A stretch of DNA of 50,557 nt from Chloroflexota bacterium (GCA_026389845.1 JAPLHB010000092.1:1-50557); one strand, 5' to 3'. Counted from the first letter of the stretch, positions 18,725-27,575 are shown. The notes: generated by a model not told the origin, from the letters alone. Made by a program: numbers and translations.

Positions 18725-19801
18725 ATGATCCATCCTGTTCGCGTCGCACTCGTCGGCCTGGGCAACGTCGGCCGTGCATTTCTGGATTTGATGATCAGCA
18801 AGGCCGACGTGTTGGCCGACCGCTACGGCTTATCGCTCGTGCTCACCGGCGCCGCGGATTCATCCGGCGCGGTGATGGATGCGGCCGGCATTGACCCGAT
18901 GGCCCTGGCCAGCCACAAGGCCAGGGGCGGGAATGCTGGCAACTTCCTGATCGGCGTGCCGGGGATGCACGCGTGCAAGCTGGTTGCCCAGGTGGAGGCC
19001 GACCTGCTGCTCGAAGCCTCCCCGGTCAACCTGCAAACCGGCCAGCCCGGCCTGGACTGCGTGCGGACGGCCATCGGCCGCGGGATGGGCGTGGTGCTGG
19101 CGAACAAGGGGCCGCTCGTCCACGCGTTCGGCGAGCTGACCGCAGCCGCGGCGGCCGCGGGCGTGGGGCTGGCCTACAGCGCGACTGTCTGCGGCGCGCT
19201 GCCCGTGGTGAACATCGGTCAGCGCGACCTGGGCGCGTGTGATATCCGCTCGGTGGCCGGCATTTTCAACGCCACCAGCAACTCGATCCTGGCCGCGATG
19301 GCCCGTGGGGGCAGCTACGAGCAGGCGCTGCGCCAGGCTCAGCTCGACGGCGTGGCCGAGGCCGATCCCAGCCTGGATGTGGAGGGGTGGGACACGGCGA
19401 ACAAGCTGGTCATCATCGCCAACAGCATCCTGCGCCAGCCGGCCACGCTGGCCGACGTGCAGCCGGTGGTCGGCATCACCAGCATCACCGCCGAGCAGAT
19501 CCGCGCCGGCGCAGCCCAGGGCCAGGTGGTCAAGCTGGTGGCCCGGGCCGAACGAACGGAGGATGCACCAGACCTGACAGGTCCTGAAGACCTGTCAGGT
19601 CTCTCGCGTTATCGGCTCTCCGTCCAACCCGCCTGGCTGCCCACCGATGATTTCCTGGCCTCCGTCAGCGGTTGGGAAATGGGCATCGTCTTTGACACCG
19701 ACATCATGGGCCTGCAACAACTCAAGGTTGACGAGCGCGGCCCTCTGCCCACCGCGGCGGCGATGCTGCGGGATGTGATCAACATGATAGGAGACAAGTA
19801 G
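18725..19801 (+). CDS. hom: Homoserine dehydrogenase (copy 2, diverged)
   Basis: Second homoserine-dehydrogenase-like protein (358 residues), quite different from the one at 5082. VALVGLGNVGRAFLDL is the Rossmann motif, VLANKGPLVHAFGEL the nicotinamide region, and EADPSLDVEGWDTANK keeps the Asp and Lys needed for catalysis. Residues about 282-293 (DLTGPEDLSGL) are the 33-bp palindrome in the C-terminal part. It starts 30 bp after rnj and precedes argG, so cotranscription is likely. It may use a different cofactor or serve a different branch; family members without ACT domain often come in such pairs. Confidence 0.85.
   Translation: MIHPVRVALVGLGNVGRAFLDLMISKADVLADRYGLSLVLTGAADSSGAVMDAAGIDPMALASHKARGGNAGNFLIGVPGMHACKLVAQVEADLLLEASPVNLQTGQPGLDCVRTAIGRGMGVVLANKGPLVHAFGELTAAAAAAGVGLAYSATVCGALPVVNIGQRDLGACDIRSVAGIFNATSNSILAAMARGGSYEQALRQAQLDGVAEADPSLDVEGWDTANKLVIIANSILRQPATLADVQPVVGITSITAEQIRAGAAQGQVVKLVARAERTEDAPDLTGPEDLSGLSRYRLSVQPAWLPTDDFLASVSGWEMGIVFDTDIMGLQQLKVDERGPLPTAAAMLRDVINMIGDK
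19570..19602. repeat. 33-bp in-frame palindrome, copy 3 (in hom copy 2)
   Basis: Arms AGACCTGACAGGTC and AGACCTGTCAGGTCT with a slightly different spacer. Begins at a third codon position; adds 11 codons. Nearly identical to the copy at 20. Confidence 0.9.
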
Positions 19802-19866
19802 ATAAGGAAACAAGGAGACAAGGCGAGCCTTCCTCGCACCCCTGTCTACTTGTTTCCTTGTCTACC
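19793..19866. repeat. Inverted word array between hom copy 2 and argG
   Basis: Left arm gacaagtagataaggaaac, right arm of cttgtttccttgtctac words. The hom TAG is inside the left arm. Same word class as 24616. Confidence 0.85.
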
Positions 19867-19895
19867 CCAATCTACCAACTTACCAGGAGTCCCTC

Positions 19896-21161
19896 ATGTC
19901 ACCGAAGAAATCCGTTTCCAAAGTCGTCCTCGCCTATTCCGGCGGGCTGGATACCTCGTGCATCGTGCCGTGGCTCGTCGAGAACTATCAGTGCGAGGTG
20001 GTCTGCTTCTGCGCCAACCTGGGCCAGGAAGAGGAGCTGTCGGGCCTCGAGGCGAAGGCGCTGGCTTCCGGCGCAAGCAAGCTCTACATCGAGGACTTGC
20101 GCGAAGAATTCATCACCGACTACATCTATCCGACGATGATGGCCGGCGCGATCTACGAACGCGAGTATTTGTTGGGCACCAGCTTTGCCCGGCCGCTGAT
20201 CGCCAAGAAGATGGTCGAGATCGCCGAGTTGGAGGGCGCGGACGCGGTGGCCCACGGCGCGACCGGCAAAGGCAACGACCAGGTGCGCTTCGAGCTGACC
20301 GTGATGGCGCTCAACCCCAAGCTCAAGATCATCGCGCCCTGGCGGGAGTGGTCTATCCGCAGTCGCGAGGATGCGCTGAAGTATGCTGCGGCGCACAACG
20401 TCCCGGTCACCGCGACCCTCAAGTCCATCTACAGCCGCGACCGCAATCTCTGGCACTTGAGCCACGAGGGCGGCGGGCTGGAGGATCCCTGGAACGAGCC
20501 GAAGGAAGAGATGTTCCAGTTGACCGTCAACCCGAAGCAGGCGCCGGACGAGGCGGAGTACGTCGAGATTCACTTCGAGCAGGGCGTCCCCAAGCGGATC
20601 AACGGCGTGGCGATGGGGCCGATCAGCCTGATCGCAAAGCTGAACGAGATCGGCGGCAAGCACGGCGTCGGCCGCACCGACATCGTGGAGAACCGGCTGG
20701 TCGGCATGAAATCGCGCGGCGTCTACGAGACCCCCGGCGGCACGATCCTCTACCGGGCCCACGAATGGCTGGAGCAGATCTGCCTGGACAAGCAGAGCCT
20801 CCAGTACAAGCAGATGATCGGCCTCAAGTACGCCGAGCTGGTCTACAACGGCCAGTGGTTCACCCCGCTGCGCAGGGCGCTCGACGCCTTTGTCGCGGTC
20901 ACGCAAGAGCACGTCACCGGCGACGTCCGGCTGCAGCTCTACAAGGGCAGCATTACCCTCGTCGGCCGGAAGTCGCCCTTCAGCCTCTATCGCGAAGACT
21001 ACGCCACCTTCGGCGAGGAGGACGTCTACAACCAGAAGGACGCCGAGGGCTTCATCAAGCTCTTCGGCCTGCCGATGAAGGTCGCCGCGATGCTCGGCAT
21101 CGAAGGCAGCGGCCGCGGCAAGGGCGCGGGGCCGGATTATTCGGCGTTCAAGCGGGACTGA
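19896..21161 (+). CDS. argG: Argininosuccinate synthase
   Basis: ATP-dependent condensation of citrulline and aspartate in arginine synthesis. The PP-loop [17 protein letters not shown] lies at residues 11-27; [26 protein letters not shown] and [15 protein letters not shown] segments are all present; 421 residues is full length. CCAGGAG precedes the start. It sits between hom copy 2 and argJ, each pair separated by an inverted word array of about 70-75 bp, so an arginine-related operon with hairpins between cistrons is likely. Confidence 0.96.
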   Translation: MSPKKSVSKVVLAYSGGLDTSCIVPWLVENYQCEVVCFCANLGQEEELSGLEAKALASGASKLYIEDLREEFITDYIYPTMMAGAIYEREYLLGTSFARPLIAKKMVEIAELEGADAVAHGATGKGNDQVRFELTVMALNPKLKIIAPWREWSIRSREDALKYAAAHNVPVTATLKSIYSRDRNLWHLSHEGGGLEDPWNEPKEEMFQLTVNPKQAPDEAEYVEIHFEQGVPKRINGVAMGPISLIAKLNEIGGKHGVGRTDIVENRLVGMKSRGVYETPGGTILYRAHEWLEQICLDKQSLQYKQMIGLKYAELVYNGQWFTPLRRALDAFVAVTQEHVTGDVRLQLYKGSITLVGRKSPFSLYREDYATFGEEDVYNQKDAEGFIKLFGLPMKVAAMLGIEGSGRGKGAGPDYSAFKRD

Positions 21162-21165
21162 GTTG

Positions 21166-21242
21166 TGACACGGTGACAAGGTGAAGGGGTGACAGGGTGA
21201 AGTACAGAGGAATCGTCACCGTGTCACCTTGTCACCGGGTCA
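21166..21242. repeat. Inverted word array between argG and argJ
   Basis: Left arm gacacggtgacaaggtga, right arm tcaccgtgtcaccttgtc. Same words as the array at 10328 on the other side of the window half. Confidence 0.85.
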
Positions 21243-21258
21243 GGACAGGAGCCGAACC

Positions 21259-22473
21259 ATGCCCCAACAGCCTCCTCTCGGTTTCACCTTCGCCGGCGTC
21301 GCATGCGGCATCAAGAAGACGGGCGCGGCCGACCTGGCGCTGACCGTCAGCGACCGGCCGTGCACGGCCGCGGCGGTCTTTACGCAGAACAAGTTCCCGG
21401 CCGCGCCGGTGCTTTATGATCGCGCCCTGGTGGCCGAAAACGCGGCCGGGCTGCGCGGCGTCGCGATCAACGCTGGCTGCGCCAACGCTTGCACGGGCGA
21501 GGCCGGCCTGGCCGATGCCGCGGAAATGGCCGCGCTGGCCGAGGCCGCGCTCAGTCTGCCCCCGCGGAGCTGCGCGGTGATGTCCACCGGTGTCATCGGC
21601 CCGCGGCTGCCGCTGGATAAGCTCGCGGCCGGCGTCCGCGCGGCCGCAGGCCAGCTTTCGGCCTCGGGGTGGGACGCGGCCTCCCGCGCGATCATGACCA
21701 CCGACACAAAGCCGAAGGTCGCGTTTCGCCAGGTGGGCGGCGCGCGGCTGTTCGGTATGTGCAAGGGCGCGGGCATGATCCACCCGAACATGGCGACCAT
21801 GCTCTCGGCCATTGTCACCGACGCGGCCGTGGCGCCCGACGTGTTGGCTGAGATGTTGCGCCGGGCCGTGGACGTCAGCTTCAACTGCATCAGCGTGGAC
21901 GGCGATATGTCCACGAATGACACGGTGCTGCTGCTGGCGAACGGCGCGGCGGGCGCTCCAGACCTTCGAGGTTTCGGGAACCACGAAGGTCTCGCGGCCT
22001 TTGCCTCAGCCTTAACCTCTCTCTGCACCGACCTGGCGCAGCAGATCGTGCGCGACGGCGAAGGTGCGACGAAGTTCATCACCGTGCGGGTGGAGGGCGC
22101 CGCGTCCGATGCCGACGCACGGGGCGCAGCCAAGGCGGTCGCCAACTCGCCGCTGGTCAAGACCGCGTTTTACGGCGGCGACGCCAACTGGGGCCGCATC
22201 CTGGCCGCGGTGGGATATTCGGGCGCGATGGTGGAGCCAACGCGGGCAGAGCTATGGGTCGCCGGAGGCAGTAGAGGCGAGGTCACCTCGCCCCTGCAGT
22301 TGGTCAGTGGTGGGCAGCCACTGCCATACGCAGAAGCGGCCGCCACCGCCATCTTCGCTGAACGCGAGATCACCGTGACGGTTAACCTGGGCCTGGATAT
22401 GGGGCAGGCAATCATGTGGACATGCGATCTGAGCCACGAGTATGTGGACATCAACGGGCACTACCGGACATAG
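21259..22473 (+). CDS. argJ: Glutamate N-acetyltransferase/amino-acid acetyltransferase (ArgJ)
   Basis: Self-cleaving enzyme that transfers acetyl from N-acetylornithine to glutamate, and possibly from acetyl-CoA. The GMIHPNMATMLS motif near 174-185 contains the autoproteolysis Thr that starts the beta chain; SFNCISVDGDMSTNDTVLL follows, and GGDANWGRILAAVGYSG is intact. 404 residues from ATG 21259 with AGGAG upstream. Residues about 234-245 are the fourth 33-bp palindrome. The last 32 codons are duplicated in diverged form at 23458, after an inserted gene pair. Confidence 0.94.
   Translation: MPQQPPLGFTFAGVACGIKKTGAADLALTVSDRPCTAAAVFTQNKFPAAPVLYDRALVAENAAGLRGVAINAGCANACTGEAGLADAAEMAALAEAALSLPPRSCAVMSTGVIGPRLPLDKLAAGVRAAAGQLSASGWDAASRAIMTTDTKPKVAFRQVGGARLFGMCKGAGMIHPNMATMLSAIVTDAAVAPDVLAEMLRRAVDVSFNCISVDGDMSTNDTVLLLANGAAGAPDLRGFGNHEGLAAFASALTSLCTDLAQQIVRDGEGATKFITVRVEGAASDADARGAAKAVANSPLVKTAFYGGDANWGRILAAVGYSGAMVEPTRAELWVAGGSRGEVTSPLQLVSGGQPLPYAEAAATAIFAEREITVTVNLGLDMGQAIMWTCDLSHEYVDINGHYRT
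21960..21992. repeat. 33-bp in-frame palindrome, copy 4 (in argJ)
   Basis: Arms AGACCTTCGAGGTT and AACCACGAAGGTCT (one mismatch). Begins at a third codon position; 11 codons. Confidence 0.85.
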
Positions 22474-22496
22474 GGCCGCTGCCGATCGTTTGCGGA

Positions 22497-22525
22497 TTGA
22501 CCCGGTGCTGGAGTCGTGCTATAGT
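22497..22525 (+). promoter_or_regulatory. Promoter of the nucleotidyltransferase pair
   Basis: TTGACC, 17-base spacer, TATAGT, with TG one base upstream of the -10 (extended -10). Expected start near 22532, about 62 bases before the first gene. It lies just after the argJ stop codon, so the pair need not depend on argJ transcription. Confidence 0.75.
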
Positions 22526-22593
22526 TGGTCAGGCGCACCGCGAGGGTGTGGCGCAGTCGAGTCAGGGCAGATTGTTGCAGGAAGGATAGCCAG

Positions 22594-22827
22594 ATGGTCG
22601 CGAGCATGAGTCGCCGATTTGATCCGGTTGACCCGGATTTCATGCGTCTGTGGGCGCAGTTGCCGCCTGCCGCACATCTGCGTGCCATGCTGGACGCGCG
22701 CGACTTTGTCATGGCGGCCATTCGCGGGCGAGTCCGGCGACTCTATCCTGAGTTGGCTCCGGAGCTCCTGGGCCTAAAGGTCCTTGAGGAGATTGCCTAT
22801 GGCGACCGAGCGTACACCCGATCTTAG
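22594..22827 (+). CDS. Small protein upstream of nucleotidyltransferase
   Basis: A 77-residue soluble protein I do not recognise. It is rich in Arg and hydrophobics and likely all-helical (segments LRAMLDARDFVMAAIRGRVR and [16 protein letters not shown]). GGAAGG precedes ATG 22594. Its 3' end overlaps the next gene by 29 bases, and that gene has its own GAGGAG inside this one, so the two are translated as a tight pair. By arrangement it could be an antitoxin or partner of the nucleotidyltransferase; that is inference from architecture only. Confidence 0.7.
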   Translation: MVASMSRRFDPVDPDFMRLWAQLPPAAHLRAMLDARDFVMAAIRGRVRRLYPELAPELLGLKVLEEIAYGDRAYTRS

Positions 22828-23461
22828 GCTGTTCTTCGACATCCTACAGACCCTCGACAGGATCAACGCGCCCTACATGATCATCGGCGGGTTTGCGGCT
22901 GCGATTTACGGAAATACCCGCACCACCTACGACATTGACATCGTAGTAGATCTGGGCGAGCGGCACATTCAAGCGCTTGCGGCCACCTACCCGTTCCCGC
23001 GTTACTACGCCGATCCAGAGCAGATGCGCGACTCCATTCGCCGAGGCATCTCGTTTAATGTCATTGACGGGAAGATGGGCGACAAGGCCGACCTGAGTCC
23101 GTTGACGCGCGATTCACGCTATCGCCTGGCCTTCCAGCACCGCGTCCGCCAAACTATCGAGTTGCCGGATGGGACGCCATTCGACGTCTGGTGTGCGCGG
23201 CCGGAAGACGTGATTGTCGGCAAACTCATGGCCTGGGAAGAAGGCCGCTCCCATAAGCACGAGATAGACATCTACGGGATGATGCTGGCGCATTATACGC
23301 GGGTCATCCTGGGACGGGGCGCGAGCTTCGATGAGGGATACGTGACGGCGTACGCGAAGAGACTGGGCGAAGACGTTTTCGACTTTTGGGCCTCTATCAA
23401 CGAGGCGGCGCGAAAGGAAATCCGGCGCGATGGCTCCGCTAATTTGGAAGGAGCAGCGTGA
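22799..23461 (+). CDS. Nucleotidyltransferase-fold protein
   Basis: A 220-residue protein with the minimal nucleotidyltransferase signature [20 protein letters not shown] at about 30-49 (the GG helix turn and the two metal-binding Asp of DID). Further on, [24 protein letters not shown] is typical of the group that includes AbiEii-like and MenA-like toxins and many uncharacterised two-gene modules. Paired with the small gene upstream. The stop overlaps a GTG that begins the duplicated argJ tail. Substrate (nucleotide, tRNA or protein) is unknown; toxin role is a hypothesis. Confidence 0.75.
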   Translation: MATERTPDLRLFFDILQTLDRINAPYMIIGGFAAAIYGNTRTTYDIDIVVDLGERHIQALAATYPFPRYYADPEQMRDSIRRGISFNVIDGKMGDKADLSPLTRDSRYRLAFQHRVRQTIELPDGTPFDVWCARPEDVIVGKLMAWEEGRSHKHEIDIYGMMLAHYTRVILGRGASFDEGYVTAYAKRLGEDVFDFWASINEAARKEIRRDGSANLEGAA

Positions 23462-23556
23462 TCGTTCACCTGGGCCTGGGTACGGGGCAGGCAACCGTGT
23501 GGACGTGCGATCTGAGCCACGATTACGTGGACATCAACGGGCATTATCGGACATAA
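23458..23556 (+). pseudogene. Diverged duplicate of the argJ 3' end
   Basis: The 99 bases match the last 33 codons of argJ (22375-22473) at 86 of 99 positions without gaps, including the stop codon position (TAG in argJ, TAA here). Both end in [10 protein letters not shown]. Several differences are synonymous (TAT/TAC, CAC/CAT, TAC/TAT, ACA/ACG), the pattern of a sequence that evolved under coding constraint. A GTG with AAGGAG upstream could translate it as a 32-residue peptide. It marks the right boundary of the inserted nucleotidyltransferase pair. Confidence 0.88.
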
Positions 23557-23570
23557 TCAAGGAGGCACTC

Positions 23571-23885
23571 GTGACGCAACAACCCGCTCCCGTCTCCACC
23601 CAGATCAACATCGAGTTGCCCGGCGACCTGGACGCCATCTACAGCAACTTCGCCATCATCAACCACTCGCCTTCCGAGATCGTCATGGATTTCGCCCGGC
23701 TGCTGCCCAACGTACCGAAGGCGCGGGTTTACGCGCGCGTCCTGATGACCCCGCTCAATGCCAAGCTATTGCTCAAGGCTCTACAGGATAACCTGGCGAA
23801 GTACGAGGAACAGTTCGGAGAAATCCGTCTGCCATCCGACGTAGGGTTCGAACTGCCGGAGCGGACGATGGGATTCAAGCATTAA
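23571..23885 (+). CDS. DUF3467-family protein
   Basis: A 104-residue cytosolic protein with the recurring pattern of the DUF3467 family: an [20 protein letters not shown]-terminal strand-rich part, [23 protein letters not shown] in the centre, and an [18 protein letters not shown]-terminal helix. No function is established for the family. GTG 23571 has GGAGG seven bases upstream. It lies 14 bp after the duplicated argJ tail and 11 bp before radC. Confidence 0.8.
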   Translation: MTQQPAPVSTQINIELPGDLDAIYSNFAIINHSPSEIVMDFARLLPNVPKARVYARVLMTPLNAKLLLKALQDNLAKYEEQFGEIRLPSDVGFELPERTMGFKH

Positions 23886-23896
23886 CGGAGGTTCTA

Positions 23897-24607
23897 ATGC
23901 CCCCTGATGCGCCCATCATCGAATACTATCCGACTATCAAGGAGCTTCCCGAAGGCGAACGCCCGCGGGAGCGGCTGGAGCACTATGGCTCGGGCGCGCT
24001 CAGCTCCACCGAGCTGCTGGCGATCATCCTGCGTGTGGGTACCAAGGATGAGAACGTCATCCGCCTGGCGCAGCGGCTGCTGACGACCTACGGCGGGTTG
24101 GCCGGGCTGGCCCAGGCGCCGTTCAGCGAGTTGGTGACGATCAAGGGGTTGGGCCAGGCCAAGGCGACGCAGATCAAGGCCGCGTTCGAGTTGGGCCGGC
24201 GGCTGCTGGTCGCCGCGCCGCACGAGCGTCCCATAGTCAAGTCACCTGCGGACGCCGCCAATCTGCTGATGATGGAAATGGGGATGTTGGAGCAGGAGCA
24301 TCTACGCGCCGTGATCCTTGACAGTAAGAACCACGTTCTGAAAATCCACACTGTTTATGTCGGATCGCTCAACACGGCTGTGCTGCGCGTAGGGGAGCTC
24401 TTTCGCGAGGCGATTCGTGTCAACGCCGCGGCGATGATCGTAGCGCACAACCATCCCAGCGGCGACCCGACCCCCTCGTCCGAAGACGTCTACGTCACCC
24501 GCCAGATCGTGGAGGCAGGCAAGCTATTGAACATAGACGTGCTCGATCACCTGGTAATCTGCCAGGCACGGTGGGTGAGTCTGAAGGAGAGGGGGTTGGG
24601 GTTTTGA
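23897..24607 (+). CDS. radC: RadC-family JAMM-domain protein
   Basis: A 236-residue RadC/YsnA protein: an N-terminal UPF0758 helix-hairpin-helix region ([27 protein letters not shown], about 76-102) and a C-terminal JAB1/MPN-type metalloprotease-like fold with the zinc motif [14 protein letters not shown] near 186-199. The DNA-repair role once proposed in E. coli was withdrawn; actual function is unsettled. GGAGG is 6-10 bases upstream of the ATG. Complete family length. Confidence 0.95.
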   Translation: MPPDAPIIEYYPTIKELPEGERPRERLEHYGSGALSSTELLAIILRVGTKDENVIRLAQRLLTTYGGLAGLAQAPFSELVTIKGLGQAKATQIKAAFELGRRLLVAAPHERPIVKSPADAANLLMMEMGMLEQEHLRAVILDSKNHVLKIHTVYVGSLNTAVLRVGELFREAIRVNAAAMIVAHNHPSGDPTPSSEDVYVTRQIVEAGKLLNIDVLDHLVICQARWVSLKERGLGF

Positions 24608-24615
24608 GAGGATTG

Positions 24616-24700
24616 AGTAGACAGGGAAACAAGTAGACAAGGCAGCCCGATCTTACGCCTTGTCTACTTGTCTACTTACCCACTTGCCTGCTTGCCTACC
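24616..24700. repeat. Inverted word array between radC and the convergent membrane gene
   Basis: Left arm agacagggaaacaagtagac, right arm of cttgtctacttgtctac words and a cacttgcctgcttgcc run. It lies between two convergent genes where a bidirectional terminator would be expected. Confidence 0.8.
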
Positions 24701-24704
24701 ACGG

Positions 24705-25406
24705 TCATTTACTTATCGCGGCGACGTTGGCGTTGAACAGTTCCTCTAAGGCCCTGTAGTCCGCGCTCTTCAAGTGCTCCCCCCTGCCCGTCACGCGCAC
24801 CCACTTCTTGAGTCCTTTGGGATCCAGCACCGGCACGGTCGGTTCGGTGATTTGCAGTTTGGCGCGATCGTCAATGAAGACGATGACCGGCTGGACGTTC
24901 GCGGCTACGTCGGGCAGCTTGGCCTTGATCCAGGTGGTCAGGCGAGTCGCTGTCTCCGACGCCTCGGACGTCGGGTTGCCCAGGCCTTCTTGGGCGAAGA
25001 TGGTCAGCACCCGGCTCAGGGTGAGCTTGCTGTTCCACCGCGCGCCATTCACCGAGATGGCGCCGGTCTGGTCGCGCGGGGTGAAGGTGAAGATGCCGTG
25101 TGGGGTCAACAGAGCGTAGGGCACGGGGAGCGACCAGGCGTAGTAGTGGTAGCGGTCGTCGAAGCCCTTGAACGCGGTCTCAAGCACCTGGTCGGGCCGG
25201 GGCGTGCGGCTGTAGCGTCGCAGATTGTAATTGCCCAGTTGCGCCAGCAGGAAGCCGAGAACGATGGCGATCAGCGATATCCACATATACTGCTGCTGCA
25301 TGGACGCGATCATCCCCACGATCAGCACGGCCACGCCGCCCAGCGCGGCGTACGTCCCCAAACGCCCCCGGCGCTTGATCAGTTTTTCGTTGGTAGAAAC
25401 TTGCAT
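24705..25406 (-). CDS. Two-helix membrane protein with NERD-like cytosolic domain
   Basis: A 233-residue protein of unknown function. Two adjacent membrane segments lie at about 18-35 (TYAALGGVAVLIVGMIAS) and 40-57 (YMWISLIAIVLGFLLAQL). The remainder is a soluble domain with YYAWSLPVPYALLTPHGIFTFTPRDQ and a later VQPVIVFIDDRAKLQI strand, recalling NERD/restriction-endonuclease-like folds, though I cannot assign catalytic residues. It follows degV and plsX on the same strand and may be the last gene of that unit. Confidence 0.6.
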   Translation of the reverse strand: MQVSTNEKLIKRRGRLGTYAALGGVAVLIVGMIASMQQQYMWISLIAIVLGFLLAQLGNYNLRRYSRTPRPDQVLETAFKGFDDRYHYYAWSLPVPYALLTPHGIFTFTPRDQTGAISVNGARWNSKLTLSRVLTIFAQEGLGNPTSEASETATRLTTWIKAKLPDVAANVQPVIVFIDDRAKLQITEPTVPVLDPKGLKKWVRVTGRGEHLKSADYRALEELFNANVAAISK

Positions 25407-25412
25407 GATATC

Positions 25413-25452
25413 TTTCCTTATCTCCCTATTTTCTTGTTTCCTCGTCTACTTC
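25413..25452. repeat. One-armed word array between plsX and the membrane gene
   Basis: Words tttccttatc, ttcttgtttcc and tcgtctactt, the same vocabulary as 19793 and 24616, but without a clear complementary arm. The plsX stop codon is inside. Confidence 0.6.
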
Positions 25453-26477
25453 GTCCCCAGTGCGCCTCGAATCGCCTGCACCAACTCCTGTTTCGCGCTG
25501 TTCTCCGCCATGCGAATCATGCTCCGGATTGCCTTCACGTCGCTGCGGCCATGACCGATGACCACCACGCCGTTGACCCCCAGCAGCGGCGCGCCGCCGA
25601 TCTCCCGCCAATCGAACCGACGGCTCAGCCCCTTGATCGTCGGATAGAGCAGCGCCAGACCGGGCAGCATCAGGATCAGGCCGGGGATCAGCAACACCAG
25701 GGCGATCTTGTTGCGCAGGCCGCCAGTCAGCTCGCGCTTCAGTGTCTTGCCCAAGAACGAGACGACCCCCTCGGTTAGCTTGACCATCACGTTGCCGGTC
25801 AGCCCGTCGGTGACGACCACGTGCGCCAGCCCCTTGCCGAGATCCTTGCCCTCCACATTGCCCACGAAATTGAGCCCGCTGGCCTGGAGCAGCGGGTAAG
25901 TCTCGCGGACCAACATGCTGCCCTTGTCGGCCTCCTCGCCGTTGGAGACGATGCCGATCTTGGGATCCGCCAGCCCGAAGATCACTCGCGCGTAGGCCTG
26001 GCCCATGACCGCGAATTGGACCAGGTACTCCGGCTTGCAGTCTGCGTTTGCGCCGATGTCAATCAGCAGGCACGGCTCCGGCGACGCGGGGTAGATGCTG
26101 CCGAGCGCAGGCCGTTCGACGCCGGGGATGCGGCCCAGGCCGAACAGCGCCGCGGCCATCACCGCACCGGAGTTGCCGGCCGAGGCGAACGCGTCCGCCT
26201 TGCCTTCTTTGACCAACCTCATGCCGACCATCATGGACGAGTCCCGCTTGGACTTGACGGCCATGGTGTGCTCGGCCATCTCCACCACCTCCGAGGCGTG
26301 GACGACCTCGATGGGCAGGCCCGCGGTGTCGCCGTGCTTCGCCAACTCGGCGCGCACTACCTCCTCGATGCCGACCAGGATGATCGGCGTGCCGCGCTCC
26401 CGCGCCTCGGCCACGGCCCCCGCCACCACCACCCCCGGCGCGTGGTCGCCGCCCATGACGTCTACGACGATTTTCAT
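25446..26477 (-). CDS. plsX: Phosphate acyltransferase PlsX
   Basis: Converts acyl-ACP and phosphate to acyl-phosphate at the start of phospholipid synthesis; a peripheral membrane enzyme. IVVDVMGGDHAPG opens the protein, SAGNSGAVMAAALFGLGRIPG near 100-120 and GNVEGKDLGKGLAHVVVTDGLTGNV near 205-229 are family signatures. 343 residues from ATG 26477, with GGAGGA upstream. The C-terminal third has a hydrophobic stretch, IALVLLIPGLILMLPGLALL, that probably contacts the membrane. It is downstream of a DegV/FakB-type fatty-acid-binding gene. Confidence 0.95.
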   Translation of the reverse strand: MKIVVDVMGGDHAPGVVVAGAVAEARERGTPIILVGIEEVVRAELAKHGDTAGLPIEVVHASEVVEMAEHTMAVKSKRDSSMMVGMRLVKEGKADAFASAGNSGAVMAAALFGLGRIPGVERPALGSIYPASPEPCLLIDIGANADCKPEYLVQFAVMGQAYARVIFGLADPKIGIVSNGEEADKGSMLVRETYPLLQASGLNFVGNVEGKDLGKGLAHVVVTDGLTGNVMVKLTEGVVSFLGKTLKRELTGGLRNKIALVLLIPGLILMLPGLALLYPTIKGLSRRFDWREIGGAPLLGVNGVVVIGHGRSDVKAIRSMIRMAENSAKQELVQAIRGALGTK

Positions 26478-26583
26478 AATCCTCCTCCCCATTTGTTACC
26501 TGTCCGGAGTAGCGGCTTCAGCCGATCTTTGTCGTGAAACGAAAATCGCCGCCGGAAGGCTCAAACCCCAGAATACCCAATAC

Positions 26584-27435
26584 CTAATCCCCGATGTCCA
26601 CTGTATACGCGCTCAACGCGATGATCCCCGGCCCGCCAAGGGTTGCCAGCGCCGGGCCGATCTCGGTGATGACCGCCTCAGCCACGTTGACCCGGGCGCG
26701 CACCGTCGCCAGGAACGCCTCGGCCGCCTCGGGCGCGTTGGCGTGCGCGATCCCCACGCGCGCCGGTCGGTCGCCCAGGCCGGCCGCGACTCGCTCCAGC
26801 ACGGTCGCCAGCGCGCGACGGTAGCCCCGCCCCTGGCCCACTGCCGCCAGAATACCGTCCACCATCGAGAGGATCGGCTTGACGTTCAGCAAGTCGCCGA
26901 TGCTGCCGCGTAACCTTGCCACGCGGCCGCTGGCGACGAGGAAACGCAAGGTGGTCGGCGCGGTGGCGGTCTGCATCCGGGCGCGGATTGGCGCCAGCCG
27001 TTCCAGGATGGCCGGCGCATCCAGGCCATCCCGCGCCATCTCGGCCGCGGCGATGGCCTGCCAGCCCGCTCCCAGCGACGCGCTCTGGCTGTCCCAGCCG
27101 TGCACGGCCAGCGGCGCGTTCTCCGCGGCAACTAATGCGCTGTTCAACGTGCCGCTCATCTTACCCGACACGCAGACGACAATCGCCGCGTCCGCGCCCT
27201 CCGCGGCCAGCCGGCCGTACGCGTCGGCGAATTGCCGGGGGGACGGCTGGGCCGTGGTTGGCAGCTTGTCCGCGATCGCCAGGCGGCGGTAGAACTCCTC
27301 CGGCGTCAGCTCGACCTTATTCAGAAAGGTCTCCACGCCGAAGTTGACGATGGCGGGCGTCTCGACGATGCCCAGGCGGGCCAGGTAACTATCGGGAACG
27401 TTGGTGCTGGAATCGGTGATGACTCGAACGCGCAT
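26584..27435 (-). CDS. DegV-family fatty-acid-binding protein
   Basis: A 283-residue DegV/FakB-type lipid carrier. VITDSSTNVP at residues 5-14, TPEEFYRRLAIADKLPTTAQPS near 50-71, and VCVSGKMSGTLNSALVA are the usual motifs that hold the fatty-acid carboxylate. In the known FakAB system, FakB presents fatty acids to a kinase to make acyl-phosphate; here plsX, which uses or makes the same intermediate, is the next gene. FakA itself is not in the window. ATG 27435 has CTGGAG upstream. Confidence 0.9.
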   Translation of the reverse strand: MRVRVITDSSTNVPDSYLARLGIVETPAIVNFGVETFLNKVELTPEEFYRRLAIADKLPTTAQPSPRQFADAYGRLAAEGADAAIVVCVSGKMSGTLNSALVAAENAPLAVHGWDSQSASLGAGWQAIAAAEMARDGLDAPAILERLAPIRARMQTATAPTTLRFLVASGRVARLRGSIGDLLNVKPILSMVDGILAAVGQGRGYRRALATVLERVAAGLGDRPARVGIAHANAPEAAEAFLATVRARVNVAEAVITEIGPALATLGGPGIIALSAYTVDIGD

Positions 27436-27534
27436 GGAAACTCCAGGGCAAGGCAATAAAGTTCAGTATACGTCAGATTGCGATGGTTGACAAACAACGC
27501 CACATTTGGAAACTGCTGGATTCTCGCTGCCCCC

Positions 27535-27564
27535 TTTACAACTCTCCGCCCTCATGCTAAGATA
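27535..27564 (+). promoter_or_regulatory. Promoter left in front of the broken CBS gene
   Basis: TTTACA, 18-base spacer, TAAGAT, pointing rightwards away from degV. The palindromic element starts 12 bases after the -10, so the promoter is now joined to the element, not to an intact gene. Confidence 0.55.
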
Positions 27565-27575
27565 TATCCGCCGCG

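Noticed and set aside
22474..23457. Integrase-driven genomic island at argJ
   Set aside because: No recombinase gene or short att core is present in the window, so the mechanism is left open; only the duplicated tail is certain.
27487..27492. TTGACA as the -35 of the CBS gene promoter
   Set aside because: No acceptable -10 at 16-18 bases; the TTTACA/TAAGAT pair further right is better.
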